Assembly (NCBI RefSeq): GCF_021730395.1
Contig: NC_069365.1
Location: 20,248,001 to 20,312,000, forward strand
Length of the DNA: 64,000 nucleotides
From: Mercenaria mercenaria
Taxonomy: Eukaryota; Mollusca; Bivalvia; Venerida; Veneridae
Direction of reading: 5' to 3'
Position numbers and translations under genes: made by a program. Under the pieces are notes generated by a model. It searched no databases, was not told the origin of the DNA, and saw nothing but the letters and a program-made list of their open reading frames with translations. Positions 45,700-56,574 of the stretch are shown here, piece by piece; position 1 is the first letter of the stretch, and the number at the start of each line of letters is the position of its first letter.

Positions 45700-46890
45700 T
45701 TTTTAAACAGTTTTCGGGGACAGCGTGCTTGACTATTCTCATGCTTTATATATAAGCTATGAAAAAACTTAACATTACAGCAAGTCGAAAGGGGGCATAA
45801 TTCAGTCAAAATGTTTAAATAGAGTTGCCCCCCCCCTTTTTACAGACTGGGTCAAGATGGTTAACAAGTATGCAAAATATGAAAAAAAATCTCAATGGAC
45901 TTTGAAATATTTGGGGTGGTATGCAAATTTAAACATTTATTCTAAGTCAAAAAGGGGGCAAAATTCAGTAAAAAATACTTGATAGAGTTGCTCCCCTTTT
46001 ACGACGGGGTCATGATGGTAAAAAAGAAAGCAAAATATCAAAGCAAATTCTCAAGGACTTTAAAAATTTTTTGGGGGTGGTAGAAAACTTTAACATTTAT
46101 TTAATTAAAAAGGGGGCCATAATTCCGTCAAAAATTGATAAGTTGCTCCCCTTTTTTACAGAGGGGGTCTGATGGTAAAAAAGAGCAAAATACAAAGCAA
46201 TTTTCCAGGGACTTTGAATTTTTGGGGTGGTATGAAAACTTAACATTTATTCTAAGTAAAGGGGGGCCATTTTCGTCAAATATTTGATAGAGTTGCCTCC
46301 CCCTTTTTACAAAAGGGGGTATGTGGTAAAAAAAGTATGCAAAATTCAAAGCATATCTCATGGTTTTGAAAATTTGGGGGGATGAAAGCTTGAACATTTG
46401 TGTAAAGTCACCTAACGCCGTGCGGGGGCGAGTGGGGATACCCCCCCTTTTCCTTTGAATATCGAGCAAAAATAAATTTATTTTTGCAGAATTAGGCCCT
46501 TTTTTGTTCTTTAAAATTTTGGGTTTTTTTTGGGTTAAATTTTTTTTTTGGTCCCCCTTTTCCAAAAAATGAGTAATCTTTGAAACTTTGCAATTTGTTG
46601 TCATCTTTAGTTGATTTTGTGGGCCCAAAAAAATCATAATCCTGTTTTGCTTTTTTTGAGAACTTTGCCCCTTTTTTGGTTAAATTTTTTGGGTTGGGCC
46701 CACCTTTCTCAAACTCTAAAAAAGAGCAAACAGTTTTAAAAACTTTGCAATTTTTTATCACATTAGTTGACTGGTAGCCAGAACTCAACCTGATTTTTTC
46801 AGAATATGACCCTTTTTTTACTTTAAAAAATTTTGAAATTAACTCTTTTTTACATACGACCCGACTGGGAGCCCCAGGCGGGCCTTGTCT
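45700..46890. repeat. Degraded tandem repeat with AAAGGGGGCATAATTC units
   Basis: Units contain AAAGGGGGCATAATTCAGTC, GATAGAGTTGC, CCCCCTTTTTACAG, GTCATGATGG and CTCAAGGACTTTGAAATTT. The left terminus (TCGGGGACAGCGTGCTTGAC) and the middle (AACGCCGTGCGGGGGCGAG) match the 17491-18118 family. Antisense open frames up to 169 codons here are low-complexity K/F/P strings and not genes. Confidence 0.5.
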
Positions 46891-46899
46891 TAATTTTAT

Positions 46900-48300
46900 T
46901 CTTGCTTAAAGTAGTTCTGCACATTTGATTTTTCTGAATGCTCCTTAATAAAAAGAAAACCAGAAAAATTTGTAGTGTTTCCGGATAACAAAATGTTGCA
47001 TATTTCTGAATAAGTGTTTAGAATCTTTCTTCAGGTTAATTTTTGACAATAATAGGTTTTGGTTTAAAAAATCAAAAAAATAACAAAAACGAAAATTAGG
47101 ATCCAAGATATTTGGAGATTGTGAAACACCCAAATACAAAGACCTATACATGTATTTAACCATTTGATTGAAAATAAGAGATTATACCCCCGAAAAGTGA
47201 ACAAGTTTGAGCCAGTGAGATCTGATCAGCCCGCACGATGTGCAGTCGACATGATTGCACGTTAATATATTCAAAAATGCGAGGCCTTTAAAAAACTTCT
47301 GAAACTGAAACTTAAGTCAGGGACCTAGTAATTTGACGTAAATTTATTATTTTAAAATCGGAGATACAAAGATTAAGGGGTAATTGGGTCACATTAATCA
47401 GGCATCTGAACTTGTTGAAAAAAAACTTTTGTTCATTACCAGATTCTCTTTAAATTTCCAATTTTTTTTTCCAGCATATTTAGCCTCAGTTGACACAACA
47501 GTTTTTTTTTATTTGCTATTTAATGTCTTTAATTAAAAAGGTACTTATAATTATTTTCTGCTCTTGGAGCTTGGGGTCGTTTTAAAAGTGCTAGGAACGA
47601 GATTCCCTAAGTACTGATGCCTGGTGAGTTTATAGTTCTGCATTTGTCTTTTGTCACATGATCACTCTCAATACATTTTTTTTCCGGTTTTTTTTTTTTA
47701 ACCATTTGTTTCCATTTTTTTTTAAAAAAAATTTTTTTCCTTTCAGAAAAAAATGTTGGGGAAGAAACAAGTAAGTCTGGGAAAAAAAACTGAGATTGCT
47801 ATCTTTGGGTGGATTTACATGTTAAAAAAACGGAAACGATTACTGACAGGATTGGAAGTTAAAATCAGGGAAAAGATTTCTGGCAGGATTGGGGTATGTA
47901 AAAAATACAGGAAAAAGATTAGTGCAGGAGGGTATGTTTTTGAATGCACAACTTTTCAATGACTTTTTTTCCTGGTGTTGACCCGTGTGCCAAGAATATA
48001 AAAAAACTATTTGGGTCAGTTTGTATTATATGGGGAAATAGGGGGATAAAGGATGTCAGGAGATAGTAGATTTATTTATATCAAAAATTCCCTTTGGAAA
48101 AACACAGTAACACCCAAAAGGAAAAATGTACTTTAAAATCATTAAAGTTAGCCAATGATATATACATGTGATGAAAAATTAAACACTAAAAGTTTGAGGA
48201 TCCTCTGGTGAGTTATACCACTTAGTAAAAGTTACCTTGTAATTCATGATTCAGTGAATAAGAAATTTTTTTTTTGTACTGTTTATTTAACAAAGAAACA
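46900..48300. other. Convergent intergenic stretch, AT-rich, poor base quality suspected
   Basis: A lone CTTAAAGTAGTTCTGCACA end (46906), related to 11789-12403, and long T and A runs. At 47820-47940 three imperfect units resembling ACAGGAAAAAGATTAGTGCA (GGGAAAAGATTTCTGGCAGG, CGGAAACGATTACTGACAGG) repeat in tandem; they create a 69-codon frame of basic residues that I do not accept as a gene. Confidence 0.4.
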
Positions 48301-48314
48301 AAAAGTATTTAAAT

Positions 48315-51300
48315 TTATGATTTTTTTCTCAAAAGCTCTGATGATGAAGTTATTCAATCCACAATTTAAATTCAGGTAAATTTCTGCTTTTTATTTATAA
48401 CCAAAATTGTCAATTATTTTTTTCTGGCTTTATGCTATGCTGTTGTTTAGAGGCAATAAAGTTATAAATCCCTCTGAACTTGACAAAAATTTGTTCTAAT
48501 GATGCATATATCCCCGTAAAAGCCGTAAAAAAAAGATACTTAATGTTATAATTTAAATTTTTTTACACTTTTACTGTTAAGAGTTAACAATTAAGAAAAG
48601 TTTCCATATTTTCTATCCAGGAAAAATTCCAAAAAAATTTTTACTATGTTTTTAGTATTAATACATAGTTTTATATTAGAGTTAAAACAGGTTTTCTATT
48701 TTTTTGTGAATGATCTTGTGAAACAGTAAGAGTGCTGTTCCTGGGCCTATGATCCTTAATGAAGAAAATGATATTACATCTAATTCCAAACAAAACAACA
48801 CATGTTATCTCAACTTTTCCTTGTAAAGATCGAATTTACAGTTTCTTACTCTAGTCTTTATAGTAAACTTTGTAAACAGAGTTATAGCTCTTCTGTAGCG
48901 ATTACAGCTGCCTCCTAACGTCATAGATCCACTAAGTTTGAACAGCAGGTCCCAAACTCCAGTCTCCTTCCAAAACCATATTCTCGCTATATCACAGTGC
49001 TTCAGATAGTTCCCATTGTTCATGTGCATAAAGATATCTAGGTCAAATGGCAGGCATATACCTGAAATACGGATAAGGATAAAACGTTATTTGTAATACA
49101 GTACACATTTAAAATATGCAACACAAATGAATCAGTGGAGATAAAACACATTTCCATATTCTAGTAAGAAAAGTAGCTGCCAAAGTATTGAATAAAATGA
49201 TAATATGGAAAGAGTAAAACATTTAGTGATCGTGGACTATAGAATATGGGACATATCCTGGACCTGAACTGAACTTGCACGTTAAATTCACCATATACTA
49301 CCCTCATGAAAATTTCCTATTTGACATCTGAACAATGCCGATCCGATTTTAATCTAGTAAGATCAGAAGGCTATCATAGTTCCTTAATTAGTGTCGGGGG
49401 AATATGTCAGACTAGTGGCATTCCAGAGATCTACCATGGTTGATGAACCTCTGATGGATGAGAATGAAGGCTAATTGCGGAAAAGATAGAAGATAAAGAA
49501 CATTTCAGTTTGTTGTGTATATGTTCATTTTAAAAACAAAACGTGACAAACGAAGAGAGAAGTCTGTTTGTATATATGGTTATTTATAGTCGCCACCGGT
49601 AACCTATATGGGCGACTCCTCCAGAAGACTGTTGGTAATCTTAGTGGGAGGATAGTGCAAGATACAGAAGACGCTCCAATATATTTAAGAAGCTTTCCCG
49701 GTTCCTTAGCGTGGCTGGTGTAAAGCACCCATACACGGGACTCTTACCCTAATGTTAGTTATTTTTAGTTTTTCTTATTTAAATATTAATCAATTCTATC
49801 GCATTTTTAGTTAAAACTAAGTAGTCTCATTATTTGTTTATAGCACAAAACACTGTTTCGATAGGGAGAAAGTCATCTATGATATATTGGCCTCTGCAAT
49901 GTTTATATTAGACTCTTCCTGGTTGCCCGAGGTTGTTTTCATGAACATGTTTTGCCTTAAGAATCCTAAAGTCGAGCAATATTTCCGCTGCAGAACTCCT
50001 GCATATTTCTCGATACAAATCTAATAACATATAATTATCAACTGGTTGTGACTAGAACTGGTGTGATCCCAGACATGTCTGCAGGAATTTCTTCCATTGA
50101 AGTTACTACGAAAAAAGGATCACTTTTACAATAAACCAACAAAAACTGTGGTCACTTGAGTATTTTGTTTTTCAATAAAAGCGAGTGATTTTCAAATGAT
50201 CATTTAACATTAATATTAAATCCAAATATGCATGCAATTGTGAAACATCGGGTATTTCCGTATTTTCCATATAATAGCATAAAGGACGGTGATCAGATTG
50301 AATATGCGTGGATTACCATTACCAATAACGAGAGAAATTAAAGTCTTGAACATAAAATTTATCAGCTATCTTGATAATATCTTCTCTTAAAGAACTGAAT
50401 TCAATAATTAGTAACGAGAAATTTCGAAGGACCGCAAAACTCCACTACAAGTATTCAAAGGTTGTTAGCAAGTATAAATGGTGCAACAATTTTGCCTTAA
50501 AGGTAAGCAAGAGGTATAGAAGTTCTGCCTCTTACAACGAAGCATTACTTTGTAAAAATGCAAAAATAGACTTCTGGAACCTGCGAATTAAATGTCGGAT
50601 CATCATAGTGAATAAGTGTATTAAGTTTTAGTCCATTCCCATGAGGATGGTTCTACACCGTCCGTGTCTGAAATAATGCTCTGCCTCCACATTAAAAAAT
50701 AATGACTTATTATTTTCTTGGTGTGACGATAAACCCCGCAAAACCTGTCGGACACACTAATACTGGTACTAATAAACTTTGATAATGTGGCAGTTGAGTC
50801 CAATAAGTCCAGGGGTGTTCAAAGATAATCGGTCATAGATCTATTGTAAAGCAAATATACCTGTATTGGAAAATAAACAGTGTCGATTGTATTGAGGTCA
50901 ACTGCCACATTATCAAAGTTTATAAGTATCTTAACATCAGTGTTACTAAATATCTTGTATATATTTACCAAAAAAAAAACAACAAAAAAAAACACTGCGC
51001 TTTGCTAATTTCTAATGATGTGATGTGTCGGGTATCGGAGCTTTTATAAAAAGAAAGAACTGCGTGTACATATATGTATTAGATAGTACTTTTGTATGTA
51101 GTTAAAAGGTTGAAAATGAGCGTAATTATGCGGCGCCGCACAGTTTTTGTTTTTGGTAAAACTCTAGATCTAAATCTTTTTTACATTTCTGTAGAACTTT
51201 TGAAATGGTTTTAAGTATTGAAATATTTCCTACATATATAATAGATTCACAGAAACCATTCCGATTACTGTTTTAAAAGCATGCGGTATTAAGATGTTTA

Positions 51301-51926
51301 TATCTCGGCAATATATACGAGTGTTCAGTGTTCAAGAAACAATAGTCGCAAATCTTTATTTTATATTTGCTATGAATAGCTAGGCGGCATATACGGTTTT
51401 ATATCTGCTGCATGTTAACCAATGAAATCCGAAAAATCTATTTGCAGCATCATATTATAATTTATTTACGTTGCTTTTATTAAGCCAGCTGGATGTTTTC
51501 CTTATTTGAATGATTTATACCACTGGTACCAGAACAGAAAGAAAATGCCTCTGTACATGTTATACTAGCCTGGCTCCCTGGCTGCATGGTTATTTTTATA
51601 TAAATACTGGAAATATTTTGTAAGAAAATTTTAGCCTCTAAAATAGCACAATTTTATCTGATGGCTGAACCATACCTATGTTCGGAGCCAGGGGCAATAA
51701 AAAATCTCAATGTAGAAACAACCTTCTGGAGTTACTTCCCTCTTAATGAAGAAAACTGATATATGTAAATAAGAACAAACATTGGGACGGGAGCCAGTCT
51801 AATGTTATACCTTACCCCTAGGTATTCTATAAGAACCAAGGTCATGAAGGCGAAAATATACTAACCCATTTCAATTGCGCATTTCACACCTAAAACACAC
51901 AGTACTATGGGTAATTTATCTTCCAT
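48315..51926 (-). CDS. THEM6-like hotdog-fold protein gene
   Basis: Minus strand. Exon 1, 51866-51926, encodes MEDKLPIVLCVLG...CAIEM; exon 2, 48850-49061, joins in phase and encodes ICLPFDLDIFMHMNNGNYL, then KHCDIARIWFW and GGSCNRYRRAITL, ending TIKTR. This matches the THEM6 block [21 protein letters not shown] and SCARHRR. Exon 3, about 48315-48525, shows ASLEQIFVKFR, FIASKQQ, KPEK, WIE and SSSELLR in THEM6 order (human LEARFV, RQ, SPERV, WISYN, SSQLLR), but in different frames: about three or four single-base indels, most in or by homopolymers. Either the assembly is faulty here or the gene is decaying. The model is about 160 residues against 208 in human; the N-terminal membrane segment is short. 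A frame continuing past the exon 2 donor stops at 48805. THEM6 is an ER-associated hotdog protein of poorly known activity. Confidence 0.72.
49070..51350. other. Intron 1 of the THEM6-like gene
   Basis: Mostly unique AT-rich DNA. Contains the left copy of a dispersed repeat at 49965-50032 (AGCAATATTTCCGCTGCAGA, CAAATCTAATAACATATA), a plus-strand 86-codon open frame at 50371-50631 with no recognisable motif, and the inverted repeat listed separately. Confidence 0.4.
50773..50922. repeat. Perfect 25-bp inverted repeat, 100-base spacer
   Basis: 50773-50797 starts TAAACTTTGATAATGTGG; 50898-50922 is its exact inverse. Arms remain partly similar for a few bases beyond (AGTCC/GGTC). It could be a foldback element or a structured RNA. 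In the intron of the THEM6-like gene. Confidence 0.7.
51350..51492 (+). repeat. Dispersed repeat, copy 1 (second copy at 63755)
   Basis: TTTGCTATGAATAGCTAGGC, GATATACGGTTTTATAT-like, CCAATGAAATCCG and CTATTTGCAGCATCAT run for about 140 bp and recur at 63755-63900 in the same orientation at roughly 90% identity by eye. Its partner 49965-50032 recurs at 63190-63260. Confidence 0.7.
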
Positions 51927-52640
51927 TGTGTACCGGTCACATTTCTTCAATACTTCTTATCTTACAAAAACAACGCGTAGTTTATAGTTTTTTCAACGTT
52001 ACACAAAAAACTTGCTTGACCTTCCCTGGTGAAGTTCCGTTCTAGATTACAAAACTATTCTGATTGGCTGTTTTGAAAATGCATGTCAATCGTCATTTTA
52101 CTACACGTGTTCGCTAATATGTGAAAATGCAGCATAAATGAATAAAATAAACAGAACAGATGTAGACCAATGTATGATTTCAAATTAAAAATCATATACA
52201 AGATGAATTTTATTCATCATTTCGAGTTTTAGTGTAGAATTGTATTTTTTTTTAATTCTGTTTTTGTTTGTTTTACGTTTCGCCTAACATGTGCACACTG
52301 CCGTGACCACTAGACCGGATGTTCATTAGGGAAGGCCACGCAAATTTTTTCTGTAACGTTGACGAAAGCATAAAATATGTTGATAATCTCAGCAATATGG
52401 AATATTGAGACAATGTGACTGGTGCATGTTGGAAGATAAATTATCACTTGTTCAATATACTAGGTACACTTTCACCGAACTGCGCGTTTAAGTTGAGAAA
52501 TGTACGATTGAAACGGGTTAGTATATTTTCCCGTTCATGACCATGGTTCTTATAGAATAGCTAGGGGTATGGTATAACATGTACAGAGGAATTTTCTTTC
52601 TGGTCTGGCGCCAGTGATTTATACAACCCAAGATAAGTTT
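51505..52640. repeat. Inverted duplication around the THEM6-like first exon
   Basis: The left arm (51505-52045, without its inserted MITE) and the right arm (52310-52640) are inverse copies at about 75-85% by eye, spaced by some 260 bp. Matching landmarks include CAACGTTACA-AAAAA, CCTTCCCT, GGTCACATT/GTCACATT, AATTTATCTTCCA, TATACTAACCC, ATTCTATAAGAACCA and CCTCTGTACATGTTATAC. The left arm contains exon 1 (minus) and its GT-TAGTATA donor; the right arm keeps the donor (GGGTTAGTATA at 52515) and an ATG near 52426, but that frame ends after about 21 codons. Confidence 0.75.
51566..51801. mobile_element. 236-bp MITE with 9-bp target duplication
   Basis: Ends TAGCCTGGCTCCC and, inverted, TAGACTGGCTCCC; flanked by ATGTTATAC at 51557-51565 and 51802-51810. 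The mirror copy in the right arm has one uninterrupted site (GTATAACAT at 52572-52580), an empty allele of the target. A 9-bp duplication fits a Mutator-like element (inference). Confidence 0.85.
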
Positions 52641-53415
52641 TGAACCCACAGCGGTGAAGGGAAAGCCAGCGAACACGGCCACGGAGGCTCTATAGTATGT
52701 AGTCATAGCCTCTATGCCGTCTAAACAGCTGATCGCATGTATTGGACATGCTGCCGTTTGACGTCATAGGCCACTCCTGTCAAAAAATGTCAATATAAGA
52801 AGGAGAATTTAGAATGTGCAATGCAACTCCATGCAAGGATTTCGGAAAATTTTGTATAGAAATAAATAAACATAAATTGTCCTTCTTTATATTGAATACC
52901 ATTTGAATCAGTGTAGATGCTTCTAATTTGCAAGAAAAACGTTTTCTTCACCGCTGTGATTCTGTCATGTTTTCAAACAGCGGCCGCCATTTTAGGAATT
53001 TCTCTACATTGTAATGACGTCACAAATATGCAAATCACTGGGGTCAAACGTGCGGTTTCCCACGGGTTTCTTTGAAATTGTGGTGGGAAATGCCTGTCTG
53101 TTGTAGAACATAAAACCTTAACTTTATTTCTAAAGATAATCAGAAAATAGTGATGAATGTTTTTTTTAATCTGTTGTGTTACTATCAGGGTATGGTAAAA
53201 GTGGCTGCTCTTGATTCTTGATTGACCATAAATCAAAATGCCAGGGTCATAATTATGCGTGTAAAGAAAATGAGGCACTTAACGGGTTTATTGTTTACGA
53301 TACGCATCTTACCAGTACCGTAAATTTATAAACAACTGAGGGAAGCATGTAATGATTATTTTTTCATAATATACTAAGGTGTTAGTTAAAACAAATTTAT
53401 TTGAGCTCGATTGTG
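52640..53415. other. Upstream flank, no feature recognised
   Basis: Unique-looking sequence. The only notable words are CAGCGGCCGCCATTTTAGG near 52980 and a 101-codon antisense open frame without recognisable motifs. Confidence 0.35.
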
Positions 53416-53417
53416 AT

Positions 53418-53573
53418 AAAAGCTTCAAGTTTATTTGACCAACTCTCGAGTCCGCTTCCTGAAAAAGCAAGTCTACTAGTGTCATATATGAGAAGATGCG
53501 GTCGTGACCTCAGTGGGGCTTGAAACTATGAACTGCGACCGACACCTTAACCACTAGACCAGCGCTCCCTTTA
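53418..53573 (-). mobile_element. tRNA-derived SINE (GGTCTAGTGGTTAAG head)
   Basis: On the minus strand it begins GGGAGCGCTGGTCTAGTGGT (A box TGGTCTAGTGG), has the B-box-like GTTTCAAGCCCCACTG, and ends AGTTGGTCAAATAAACTTG. Its cloverleaf is not intact, so it is not a tRNA gene. The A-box word GGTCTAGTGGTCACGG also occurs at 52302-52317. Confidence 0.65.
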
Positions 53574-53819
53574 TGAAGATGTTGACATCAAGTTGTTTTC
53601 CATCAGGAGTTTGAGTAACATGATAAGGGCAGGAGCAAGCGCTGTGTGCTCAAACTTCATAACCATTGACTCTTCGAGATCGATGTCTACGGTTAGAAAT
53701 ATTATATAAATTATTTATAAAGTAAATATAGAAATTGACATAACTCACCCCTACCAATTTATATCAAAAACGTAAAACTTGTTTCACCATTCACTTGTCT
53801 TAATGACAGTCAGATACGG

Positions 53820-54000
53820 ACTTGAGGCCCGGATCCAGCTCGTGCTCCCCCCTCCCCCAACCTCGTTGACTGAGAAGTGACCTATACTCATTATATTAAC
53901 TCAAAATGCACCAAAGACCACCATTTCATGTCTGTAAAACTTCACAGGGGAAGAGCCCCCTGATCCCCCTATAATTAGGGGGATGTCTCACCAGTCTGTA
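53820..54000 (-). repeat. Copy of the 95-bp degenerate repeat, inverted
   Basis: GAGGCCCGGATCCAGC, AACCTCGTTGACTGAGAAGT, CCACCATTTCATG and GGGGAAGAGCCCCCTGAT are the inverse of words in 23450-25000. Confidence 0.6.
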
Positions 54001-54004
54001 TTAA

Positions 54005-55835
54005 AACAAGAGATCACAGAGTGATCTTGGCGCCCACCAATGTGCCATTTTTGAGTGTTCCAAATTTCTAGACTTATTGACTAGCTCAAGGACAAATTTC
54101 ATTTCCGTAAACAACACTGTGCATGTGGTCCAAATTCGAAAGCTGTAGCTTGAGAAATGTGAAAGAAGGTCACTAGGTCAATGTAAAGGTCAAAGTTTGT
54201 TTCGGTACACAATCCTATGCATGTGGTCTAAATTTGAAGCCTGTAGCTTGAGAAATGTAAAAGTAGGTCACTAGGTCAAAATCAAGGTCAAATTTTATTT
54301 TGGAATACAAAACTATGCATGTGGTCCAAATTTGAAGCCTGTACCTTCAAAAATGTGAAAGTAGGTCACTAGGTCAATGTAAAGGTCAAAGTTTGTTTCG
54401 GTACACAAAACTATGCATGTGGTCCAAATCTGAAGGCTGTAGCTTGAGAAATGTAAAAGTAGGTCACTAGGTCAAAATCAAGGTCAAATTTTATTTCGGA
54501 ATACAAAACTATGCATGTGGTCCAAATTTGAAGCCTGTACCTTCAAAAGTGTGAAAGTAGGTCACTAGGTCAATGTGAAGGTCAAAGTTTTTTTCAGTAT
54601 ACAAAACTATGCACGTGGTCCAAATTTGAAAGCTGTAGCTCGAGAAATGTGAAAGTAGGTCACTTGGTCAAAATCAATGTCAAATTTAATTTTGAAACAT
54701 GGGACTATGCATATGGTCCAAATTTGACGCCTGTACCTTCAAAAATGTGAAAGTAGGTCACTAGGTCAAAATCAAGGTCAAAGTTTTTTCCAGTGCACAA
54801 AACTATGCATGTGGTCCAAATTTGAAGGCTGTAGCTACAGAAATGTGAAAGTAGGTCACTAGGTCAAAATCAAGGTCAACTCATGTCAAGGTTCATCTGG
54901 CCACTCAAAAATATACATGTGGTCCAAATTTAAAGGATGTAGCTACAGAAATGTGAAAGTAGGTCACTAGGTCAAAATCAAGGTCAACTCATGTCAAGGT
55001 TCATCTTGCCACTTAAAAATATACATGCGGTCCAAATTTGAATGTTGTAGTTATTGACAAGAACATTTTAAAAGCTTTTCCCTATATAAGTATATATGAA
55101 CCATGTGACCCCCGGGGCGGGGCCATTTTTGACCCTAGGGGCATAATTTGAACAAACTTGGTAGAGAACCACTAGATGATGCTACATTACAAGTATCAAA
55201 ACCCTAGGCTTTGTGGTTTGGACAAGAAGATTTTCAAAGTTTTTCCCTATATAAGTCTATGTAAACCATATGACCCCCGGGGGGGGCATATTTGACCCTA
55301 GGGGTATAATTTGATCAATCTTAGTTGAAGACCACTAGATGATGTCACATACAAAATATCAAAGCCCTAGGCCCTGTGGTTTTGGACAAGAGGTTTTCAA
55401 AGTTTTTCCCTATATAAGTCTATATAAACCATGTGACCCCCAGGGCGGGGCCATATTTGACCCCAGAGAAATAATTTGAATAATTTTGGTAGAGGACCAC
55501 TAGATGATGCTTCAAACCAAATATCAAAGCCCTAGGCTCTGTGGTTTTGGACAAGAAGGTTTTCAAAGTTTTTCCCTATATAAATCTATGTAAAATATAG
55601 AAATAAACAAAGGGCCATAACTCACTCATAAATTGCTGAACCAGTCTGATTTTCAGGGGGACACAACTAGGGTACCAATACATCATTCTGACAAAGTTTG
55701 GTCAAAATCCCCCCAGTAGTTTCAGAGGAGATGCGATAACGAGAAATTGTTAACGGAAGGACGGAAGGACGGACGGAAGGACCACGGACGCAGAGTGATT
55801 TGAATAGCCCACCATCTGATGACGGTGGGCTAAAA
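54005..55835 (+). repeat. Tandem-core element with two arrays and (ACGG)n tail
   Basis: Left end AACAAGAGATCACAGAGTGATC, a GATCAC/GTGATC hairpin. First array (54080-55050): about ten 110-bp units with AATGTGAAAGTAGGTCACTA, GGTCAATGTAAAGGTCAAAG, CTATGCATGTGGTCCAAATT and GCCTGTAGCTTGAG. Second array (55060-55580): three 165-bp units with GACCCCCGGGG and ACCACTAGATGATG. Then GGACGGAAGGACGGACGGAA and the terminal hairpin AGCCCACCATCTGATG-ACGGTGGGCT. The full layout shows pearl-like organisation well. Confidence 0.8.
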
Positions 55836-55962
55836 ATATCCAGGCGAAAGACCCGCTAACCCCAAGCCCCTTATATGGGCAGAGGTCCCCTCCAATACCT
55901 ACCGACTGTCAGCGCTATGCGCCTCGACGGTGACGTCTTCGTTATAGACTGGTGCGTAATTA

Positions 55963-56170
55963 ACCTTTACCCTGCTAAATTTCTATAATGGACTGGTCCA
56001 TGATTCAATTTGGGCAAAACCATTTATTATTTGAAGGAGTGTTCGATGAAAATTTACTGACTGAATAGTGCACAGTGCAGACCATGATCAGGCTGCACGT
56101 ATGTGCAGGCTGATCTTGGTCTGCACTGGTCGCAAAGGCAGAATCATTTGCCGCCAGCAGGCTAAGGGTT
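55963..56170 (-). mobile_element. TTAA-flanked MITE, family B, copy 3 (inverted)
   Basis: AACCTTTACCCTGCTAAATT at the left and GCAGGCTAAGGGTT at the right, with TTAA at both borders (55961-55964, 56169-56172). The hairpin core is intact (GCAGACCATGATCAGGCTGC). Confidence 0.8.
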
Positions 56171-56574
56171 AATTGTAAATTGTGTTTACGACACAGGAAC
56201 GCTAATTTAAAGCATATTCGTCTGAGAGAAGCCGATTGTTTTTGAATACTTCATCCAATACCAGAATAAGAGTAAAATTAAAACACATGTTTCCGTGTGT
56301 TAACATCTGCAGAATCATCAATGTCTCATGGACTCGGACATAAACAATCCCTCGGGAAATTGCAAATAATATATATGTAATATGATTAGAATAAACTTGC
56401 ACTATCTCTATGGAAATTTCCGTTCTCTTAAAGTCATACTTGTATACTAACATTTTCAAATTAGGACGGGAAAATCAGATAAATTTAAAATTAAATAAGC
56501 AGGCGGTCATTAACGAAGGGGTCGCATGGAAGACACGTACATATTTGTCGCCAAAATTTTGAGGTAACCAATAG

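Noticed and set aside
46128-46637. 169-codon antisense open frame, the longest in the window
   Set aside because: Antisense to a degraded tandem repeat; low-complexity K/F/P/L composition and homopolymer-driven.
47747-47770. 24-base micro-exon between CTTTCAG and GTAAGT
   Set aside because: Lies beyond the accepted SUPT7L stop, in poor-quality sequence, with no homologous peptide.
48336-48369. Plus-strand terminal exon of SUPT7L ending SDDEVIQSTI, phase-compatible with a donor at 41574
   Set aside because: The exon at 41412 already reads through to a stop (AAG TAG at 41575-41577) giving a basic C-terminus like the human protein, and the antisense of 48336-48369 matches the THEM6 C-terminus.
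48805-48849. Continuation of THEM6-like exon 2 to a stop (ending LYKEKLR)
   Set aside because: A consensus GTAAGA donor follows TIKTR, and the expected downstream THEM6 sequence is found in a further exon at 48315-48525.
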